Part shown: piece after piece, positions 59,647 through 64,000 of the stretch
Layout of the letters: each line of letters begins with the position of its first letter
Numbering within the stretch: position 1 is the first letter of the stretch
DNA from: Mycobacterium sp. IS-1496
GTDB lineage: Bacteria > Actinomycetota > Actinomycetes > Mycobacteriales > Mycobacteriaceae
Reading direction: 5' to 3'
Length of the DNA: 64,000 bases
NCBI RefSeq assembly: GCF_001499995.1
Contig: NZ_LQIU01000002.1
Span: 96,564-160,563, forward strand
Notes under the pieces: model-generated
Told to the model about the DNA's origin: nothing
The model's database searches: none
The model's input: the letters and a program-made list of their open reading frames with translations, nothing else
Made by a program: the position numbers and the translations under genes

Positions 59647-60246
59647 TTACGTTTTCCGCAAACCGAGTATCAGAGCGTCGATGATTCCGTTGAAGACTCT
59701 GATGGTATCGTCAACAGTCGTGGCGCGGTTGAAGATTCGGTACAACATGGCGCCGATGAGCGCTTCCGCGACCGCCTCGATGTCGGTGTTTGCTCTGATT
59801 TCGCCGGCCGCTGCGGCCGCTTGGAGTCTGCGCAGCAGGGCGTCTCGGTGCGGTCCGGCAAGCTGACGGTCGAGTGCTTCGTTGGCTCCGGCATCGTCTG
59901 CTGAGGCAACCGCAAGCGCCCGGCTGAGGGCAACGTTACGTTCCAACCCGAAATATCTTGCTTGTCCGAGCAGCCAAGTCCTCAAATCGGCCTCGACGTC
60001 ACCGGTATCTGGCAGTAGCAGCGGGCTCTGCTGCCCGTAAGCATTCATGACCGCTTCAGCGACCAAGGGCGCCTTCGATGCCCAGCGGCGATACAAACTG
60101 TGTTTCCCGACTCCGGCGGCGGTGGCAACGCGATCCATCGATACCTCGGAATAGCCGCCGGTAACCAAGATGTCGCAAACGGCGTCGAGGATCGCGTCGT
60201 GGGTCGCCTGACTGCGAGGCCTTCCGCGGCGATTCACTTCTTCCAT
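59647..60246 (-). CDS. TetR-family transcriptional regulator
   Basis: This 199-residue TetR protein has its DNA-binding domain at about residues 15-62 (ILDAVCDILVTGGYSEVSMD then AAGVGKHSLYRRWASKAPL) and a C-terminal ligand domain of the type found in AcrR-like regulators. It is divergent from the DapB-fold dehydrogenase at 60316, and the 69-base gap holds two perfect palindromes that are its likely operators. It probably represses both itself and that enzyme. Confidence 0.88.
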   Translation of the reverse strand: MEEVNRRGRPRSQATHDAILDAVCDILVTGGYSEVSMDRVATAAGVGKHSLYRRWASKAPLVAEAVMNAYGQQSPLLLPDTGDVEADLRTWLLGQARYFGLERNVALSRALAVASADDAGANEALDRQLAGPHRDALLRRLQAAAAAGEIRANTDIEAVAEALIGAMLYRIFNRATTVDDTIRVFNGIIDALILGLRKT

Positions 60247-60250
60247 CCGG

Positions 60251-60264
60251 ACAGCTTAAGCTGT
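60251..60264. promoter_or_regulatory. Perfect 14-bp palindrome in a TetR-controlled gap
   Basis: ACAGCTTAAGCTGT is a perfect palindrome located 4 bases upstream of the TetR start codon. It overlaps the ribosome-binding region of that gene and may be one of two operators for autoregulation. Confidence 0.55.
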
Positions 60265-60276
60265 ACATTGCCACTA

Positions 60277-60295
60277 ACGGCACGTGTCGTGCCGT
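60277..60295. promoter_or_regulatory. Perfect 8+3+8 inverted repeat, second candidate TetR operator
   Basis: ACGGCACG, TGT, CGTGCCGT form a perfect inverted repeat centred in the gap between the TetR gene and the dehydrogenase, 20 bases before the GTG of the latter. The geometry fits a TetR dimer site. Confidence 0.6.
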
Positions 60296-60315
60296 AACTA
60301 TCAGTAAGGACTTCG

Positions 60316-61377
60316 GTGGAAAAGCTGCGCGTCATCCAATGGACCACAGGCAAGGTCCGCAAGCTGAGCATGCGAGGGATTCTCGATGACCCCCGACTCG
60401 AACTGGTCGGGGTCTACGCCTACTCGGCCGAGAAAGCAGGGACCGACGCCGGACCGCTGTGTGGCAGGCAAGGGACCGGTGTGCTTGCCACTACGGACAT
60501 CGATGCGCTGATCGCGCTGAATGCCGACACCGTCCTCTACACGCCGTTCATGGCCGACCTGGACCACGCGGTTCGGCTACTGGAAAGCGGCCTCGACGTC
60601 ATCAGCACGAACCTGTTCCTCAACGTCGGCGGAATCCGAGGCGAGACAAGGGAGAAGCTCGCTGCGGCATGTGAACGGGGAAACAGCTCGTTGTACATCA
60701 CCGGCGTCAACCCCGGCTGGATCAACACCATGGTGACGGCGATGACCGCCGTGTGCCGAGACGTGCAGAAGGTGTCGATCGTCGAATCGGCAGATGTCTC
60801 CGTCTACGAGTCAGCGGAAACATGGCAAGCGTTGGGTATGGGACAGCCCGAGGTGACGCCTGAAGTCGCCGGTTTGGCCGAGTTCGGATTCACCACCTTC
60901 GCCGAGTCGGTCCGACGCATGGCGTTTGCTCTCGGCTTCGGAGTGGATGACATGGAGTTCGTCGTCGAGCACCAGACCGCCTCCGAAACAGTTGACCTCG
61001 GATGGTTCCGCATGGAGAAGGACACCATCGCGGCAATCCGAGGCGGCTGGAACGCGAAAGTAAAGGGCAAGACGGTCATTGAGTCGCGCGTGGCCTGGTA
61101 TCTGACCGAGAAGCTCAACGGCGACTGGGTGTTCGACGACGATCACTATCACGTCGTCATCGCCGGCGAGCCGGAGGTGCAGACTCGTATTCGGTTCGTT
61201 CCACCGGAACACTGGGGCAACCATGAATGGGACACCATGACGGCGATGCCCGCGGTCAACGCGGTCCACAACGTAGCTGCAGCACCCGCAGGCATCCTGA
61301 CGCTGCGGGACGCAGGGCTACCGTGCGCCCCCGCAGGATTCTGGGAAAGTGAGCGCCGCAACTCGCCGATTGACTGA
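60316..61377 (+). CDS. NAD(P)-binding DapB-fold dehydrogenase (amine/diaminopentanoate dehydrogenase-like)
   Basis: This 353-residue protein has an N-terminal Rossmann part (RVIQWTTGKVRKLSMRGIL, LVGVYAYSAEKAG, DTVLYTPFM), as in dihydrodipicolinate reductase-like enzymes. A large C-terminal domain follows, with TGVNPGWINTMV and a late RIRFVPPEHW. Many mycobacteria carry paralogues annotated as dihydrodipicolinate reductase-like or 2,4-diaminopentanoate dehydrogenase-like; true substrates are mostly unknown. GTG 60316 follows TAAGGA by five bases. It is divergent from a TetR repressor, and the palindromes between them suggest substrate induction. Confidence 0.78.
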   Translation: MEKLRVIQWTTGKVRKLSMRGILDDPRLELVGVYAYSAEKAGTDAGPLCGRQGTGVLATTDIDALIALNADTVLYTPFMADLDHAVRLLESGLDVISTNLFLNVGGIRGETREKLAAACERGNSSLYITGVNPGWINTMVTAMTAVCRDVQKVSIVESADVSVYESAETWQALGMGQPEVTPEVAGLAEFGFTTFAESVRRMAFALGFGVDDMEFVVEHQTASETVDLGWFRMEKDTIAAIRGGWNAKVKGKTVIESRVAWYLTEKLNGDWVFDDDHYHVVIAGEPEVQTRIRFVPPEHWGNHEWDTMTAMPAVNAVHNVAAAPAGILTLRDAGLPCAPAGFWESERRNSPID

Positions 61378-61385
61378 GGTTTGGA

Positions 61386-61694
61386 TCACGCGGCAGCTGC
61401 GAGCGCTCTCGAAATAGGTCGCCACCGAAAAGTCAGCTTCTCGCGGCTGCCCGTGACCGGTGATTCATCGTTCGCCGGTGGCCCTCGTTCACCGCACAGA
61501 GCGCGACGGGCAATCGCGGGGATGCCGGCTTCTGCCCGGCGTCGCGGCGGATCTACCACCGGCCTCAGCTCGGCCGCCGCCGCACCATCACGCGTCACAA
61601 CGATCCGCTCACCACGCTCCACTCTGCGCAGTACTTCCCCACCGTGGTTGCGCCTCCATTCGCAACGACTGACCCGATGTCGGCAAGCTCGCAT
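61386..61694 (-). pseudogene. Orphan Phd/YefM antitoxin-like fragment
   Basis: Within this frame, RRNHGGEVLRRVERGERIVV then TRDGAAAAELRPV is clearly like the Phd/YefM antitoxin N-terminal domain. The start (MRACRHRVSRCEW) is unusual for the family, and a single-base shift upstream gives ADIGSVVA, so a frameshift is possible. The C-terminal 50 residues look unrelated. No toxin gene follows on the - strand; the next sequence is the convergent dehydrogenase. I read it as a leftover of a toxin-antitoxin pair. Confidence 0.4.
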
Positions 61695-61766
61695 ACAACG
61701 GGATGCGCTTGGACCGGGCCGTCATCGCGCACACTGGGACACACATCCCACGGCAATGGAGGAACG

Positions 61767-63467
61767 GTGCCGGATACCAGCCCTGTGGCCGAGTTCGACT
61801 ACATCATCGTGGGCGCAGGCAGCGCGGGCTGCCTGCTCGCCAATCGGCTCAGCGCCAACCCTGATCACCGTGTGCTCCTGATTGAGGCCGGCGGCACGGA
61901 CAACTGGTTCTGGATCAAGGTGCCGGTGGGCTACTTGTACACAATCGGCAACCCCCGCACCGACTGGTGCTTCACGACCGAACCCGATCCAGGTCTGGCC
62001 GGGCGCAGCATCCTCTACGCGCGGGGCCGCGTGATCGGCGGCTGCTCGTCGATCAACGCGATGATCCACATGCGCGGGCAGGCCAGCGATTACGAACTCT
62101 GGGCGCAGGCTACCGGCGACGAACGATGGCTGTGGGGTGGCCCGGACCGTCCTGGCCAGACACTGGCCATCTACAAGGAGTTGGAAGACTACTTCGGCGG
62201 AGCCGACGACTGGCACGGCGCCGGCGGTGAGATCCGCGTCGAACGGCCGCGGGTGCGCTGGAAGATCCTGGACGCCTGGCAGGCCGCCGCCGCCCAGTTG
62301 GGCATCGAGCCGATCGACGAGTTCAACCGCGGCGACAACTCCGGCAGTGCGTACTTCCACGTCAATCAACGGCGTGGCCGGCGCTGGTCGATGGCCGACG
62401 CGTTCCTGCATCCGATCTCCCACCGCCGCAATCTCACCGTCTACACCCAGACCCAGGCCTTACAGCTGTTGATGGACGAGCAGGTCCGCGACGATCAGCG
62501 CCGCGGCGCCTGGACCACGGCCCAGCACCGCGTCACCGGCCTGCGACTGCTCAAAGACGGCCAGCATGTCGACGTCCGGGCCCGCCGGGAGGTGGTTCTG
62601 AGCGCCGGCGCCATCGGCTCGCCGCACCTGATGCAGGTCTCCGGTCTGGGCCCGGCCGGGCTGCTCGCCCAGCATCACGTGCCGGTGGTCGTCGATCTGC
62701 CCGGAGTCGGCGAGAACCTGCAGGACCATCTACAGCTTCGCACCGTTTACCGTGTTCGAGGCGCGCGCACTGTCAACACGTTGTACCGGAATTGGATCAC
62801 CCGGGCGGGCATGGGGATTCAGTACCTGCTGCTGCGATCGGGGCCCCTGACCATGCCGCCGTCCACGCTGGGGGCCTTCGCGAAAAGCGACCCCGCGCTG
62901 GCCAGCCCCGACTTGGAGTGGCATGTGCAGCCCTTGTCATTGGCGAAGTTCGGCGAACCCCTGCACCCCTTTGGCGCCATCACTCCGTCGGTCTGCAATC
63001 TGCGACCCACCTCGCGGGGCCACGTGCGGATGGCCGATGCGGATCCGCTGGCCCACCCGAAGATCTCGTGCAACTACCTGTCCACCGACGCAGATCGTGA
63101 CGTCGCCGTGCGCGGCCTTCGGATGACCCGGCAGATCATGGCGGCGCCGGCCCTGGCCCGCTACCACCGCGAAGAGATGCTGCCCGGCCCGCAACTGGTG
63201 AGCGACGATGACCTGCAGACGGCAGCGGGTGAACTGGGGACCACGATCTTCCATCCGGTGGGCACCTGCGCCATGGGAGCTTTCGACGCGCGTGGTGTGC
63301 CGCGGTCGGACACCACGGTGCTCGACACCGACTGCCGCGTGTTTCGCGTTGCGGGCCTTCGCGTGGTGGATGCCTCGGCGATGCCCACCATCACTTCCGG
63401 GAACACCAACGCGCCGGTCATGCTGATCGCAGAGCGCGCAGCGCGGGCGATCCTGGCTCATATATGA
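61767..63467 (+). CDS. GMC-family flavin oxidoreductase (choline dehydrogenase-like)
   Basis: This 566-residue FAD enzyme of the glucose-methanol-choline family has FDYIIVGAGSAGCLLANRL at the N-terminus and the GMC signature ARGRVIGGCSSINAMIHMRG. AGAIGSPHLMQVSGLGP is the second signature, and the active-site His lies in IFHPVGTCAMG, with GNTNAPVMLIAERAA at the end. It oxidises a primary or secondary alcohol to the aldehyde or ketone. GTG 61767 has GGAGG four bases upstream; the open frame further 5' is not coding. It lies 389 bases after the dehydrogenase and may be transcribed separately. Confidence 0.9.
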   Translation: MPDTSPVAEFDYIIVGAGSAGCLLANRLSANPDHRVLLIEAGGTDNWFWIKVPVGYLYTIGNPRTDWCFTTEPDPGLAGRSILYARGRVIGGCSSINAMIHMRGQASDYELWAQATGDERWLWGGPDRPGQTLAIYKELEDYFGGADDWHGAGGEIRVERPRVRWKILDAWQAAAAQLGIEPIDEFNRGDNSGSAYFHVNQRRGRRWSMADAFLHPISHRRNLTVYTQTQALQLLMDEQVRDDQRRGAWTTAQHRVTGLRLLKDGQHVDVRARREVVLSAGAIGSPHLMQVSGLGPAGLLAQHHVPVVVDLPGVGENLQDHLQLRTVYRVRGARTVNTLYRNWITRAGMGIQYLLLRSGPLTMPPSTLGAFAKSDPALASPDLEWHVQPLSLAKFGEPLHPFGAITPSVCNLRPTSRGHVRMADADPLAHPKISCNYLSTDADRDVAVRGLRMTRQIMAAPALARYHREEMLPGPQLVSDDDLQTAAGELGTTIFHPVGTCAMGAFDARGVPRSDTTVLDTDCRVFRVAGLRVVDASAMPTITSGNTNAPVMLIAERAARAILAHI

Positions 63468-63546
63468 GCGACCAGAGTCGACGGCGTACAGCCGACCGGT
63501 CCGATCCACACTGCCGAATCCAGGGGCAAGCCCGACACCCGATCCG

Positions 63547-63693
63547 TCAATCCTCTTTGTCGTCGTCACGGTGCGCGGCCTCGATCACTTCGGGAGACGC
63601 CGGCTTCTGCAGCCAGGCCCGAATGCTCAACAGCCCGCCGGCGACGGCCCCGAAGGCGAATACCGCAATGACGATCCACACCGCAGTGGACAT
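63547..63693 (-). CDS. 48-residue single-pass membrane protein
   Basis: From ATG 63693 the product has one membrane helix (VWIVIAVFAFGAVAGGLLSI) and a charged C-terminal tail (EVIEAAHRDDDKED). The open frame upstream of the ATG is not protein-like. The gene is convergent with the GMC oxidoreductase. Function unknown. Confidence 0.5.
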   Translation of the reverse strand: MSTAVWIVIAVFAFGAVAGGLLSIRAWLQKPASPEVIEAAHRDDDKED

Positions 63694-64000
63694 AGCGTCA
63701 TTGTGCCGCCTTCGGCCAGAAGTTGGGCCCGATACGCGCACGGCGGTCGCCCACCGCCTCCGCAAGCCACGTTGGTCCGGCCACCGGAGGTTCAACACCC
63801 ATGCTTATGACCGGTGACCTCCGAGATGGCAATCGGCTGCTTGCGTGGGTGTTGCTACGGTGGGCTCAGTGTCAGGGTGAGGTAGCCGCTATCGCGGTGG
63901 TTGGATCCTTTGCATCTGGTGTCTGGCTCGTACGGTGGCTGCCGCCTTCGGGTTGGCGAGCATGCGTTTTGCCGACATCAGGTGTGAAGGACTGGCCGGC
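63694..64000. other. 307-base terminal region without recognised gene
   Basis: A + strand frame stays open from about 63801 to the end of the window, but the product (Trp-, Leu- and Val-rich, with no motif) is not recognisable. The window ends before it closes. I do not call a gene here. Confidence 0.3.

Noticed and set aside
1..64000. tRNA, rRNA or CRISPR array
   Set aside because: I scanned for T-loop type sequences and regular short repeats by eye and found none. A small structured RNA could still be missed.
63801..64000. Open + strand frame running off the window end
   Set aside because: The translation has no motif and no ribosome-binding site, and the frame may be chance.

Overview
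The window is GC-rich actinobacterial DNA. Tightly packed genes with GTG/TTG starts and ATGA/GTGA overlaps, many cytochromes P450, TetR regulators, a mycofactocin-type SDR, a wax-ester-synthase remnant, DUF5313-like and Acg-type proteins, and PIN- and MazF-type toxins together point to a fast-growing Mycobacterium (Mycolicibacterium-like) chromosome. No rRNA, tRNA, CRISPR array or intact insertion sequence was recognised.

Layout. (1) 1-14010 is an oxidative island. After the end of a CbbQ/NorQ-like ATPase comes a six-gene + strand operon: a solute-binding-fold protein without signal peptide, an AveC-like membrane protein, an SDR, an aldehyde dehydrogenase and two P450s. It is followed by a collapsed WS/DGAT gene, an acyltransferase, a double-length tandem TetR regulator, a mycofactocin-type SDR, a second TetR regulator, a 36-residue membrane protein, a second AveC-like protein and a third P450. 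Three copies of one 14-bp palindrome lie in front of the operon, the acyltransferase and the tandem TetR gene, and suggest one regulon. The second TetR has its own perfect 10+2+10 palindrome. (2) 14026-24055 is a tetritol (probably erythritol) catabolic locus: a SorC-type regulator facing an eight-gene operon of zinc polyol dehydrogenase, CUT1 ABC transporter with two different ATPases, DhaK-type ketose kinase and RpiB-type isomerase, closed by a strong hairpin. (3) 24051-29847 holds a lipoprotein, an EamA exporter and a polyamine-type ABC transporter (potABCD order).

(4) 30172-38438 holds an SRPBCC protein, an MFS exporter, TspO, a PsiE-like protein, a C4-dicarboxylate module (DASS symporter plus two decarboxylating dehydrogenases) and small secreted or membrane proteins. 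(5) 38464-45231 holds an OhrR-type regulator facing an Acg-type nitroreductase, then a ferredoxin/flavoprotein pair in one operon with a SsuABC/TauABC-type transporter, and a divergent CMD-family peroxidase-like gene. (6) 45542-53897 holds a SIMPL-domain fusion protein, a Cys-rich 59-residue protein and a 1969-residue alpha-2-macroglobulin-like protein with a CAEQ thioester motif and no visible signal peptide.

(7) 54268-64000 holds a TrpB2-type synthase, a membrane protein, a MazEF pair, a Phd/PIN-toxin pair, a DUF4304-like protein, a TetR with two palindromes next to a DapB-fold dehydrogenase, an orphan antitoxin-like fragment, a GMC oxidoreductase and a small membrane protein. This part is looser, with several non-coding gaps of 300-600 bases, as expected of an accessory region.
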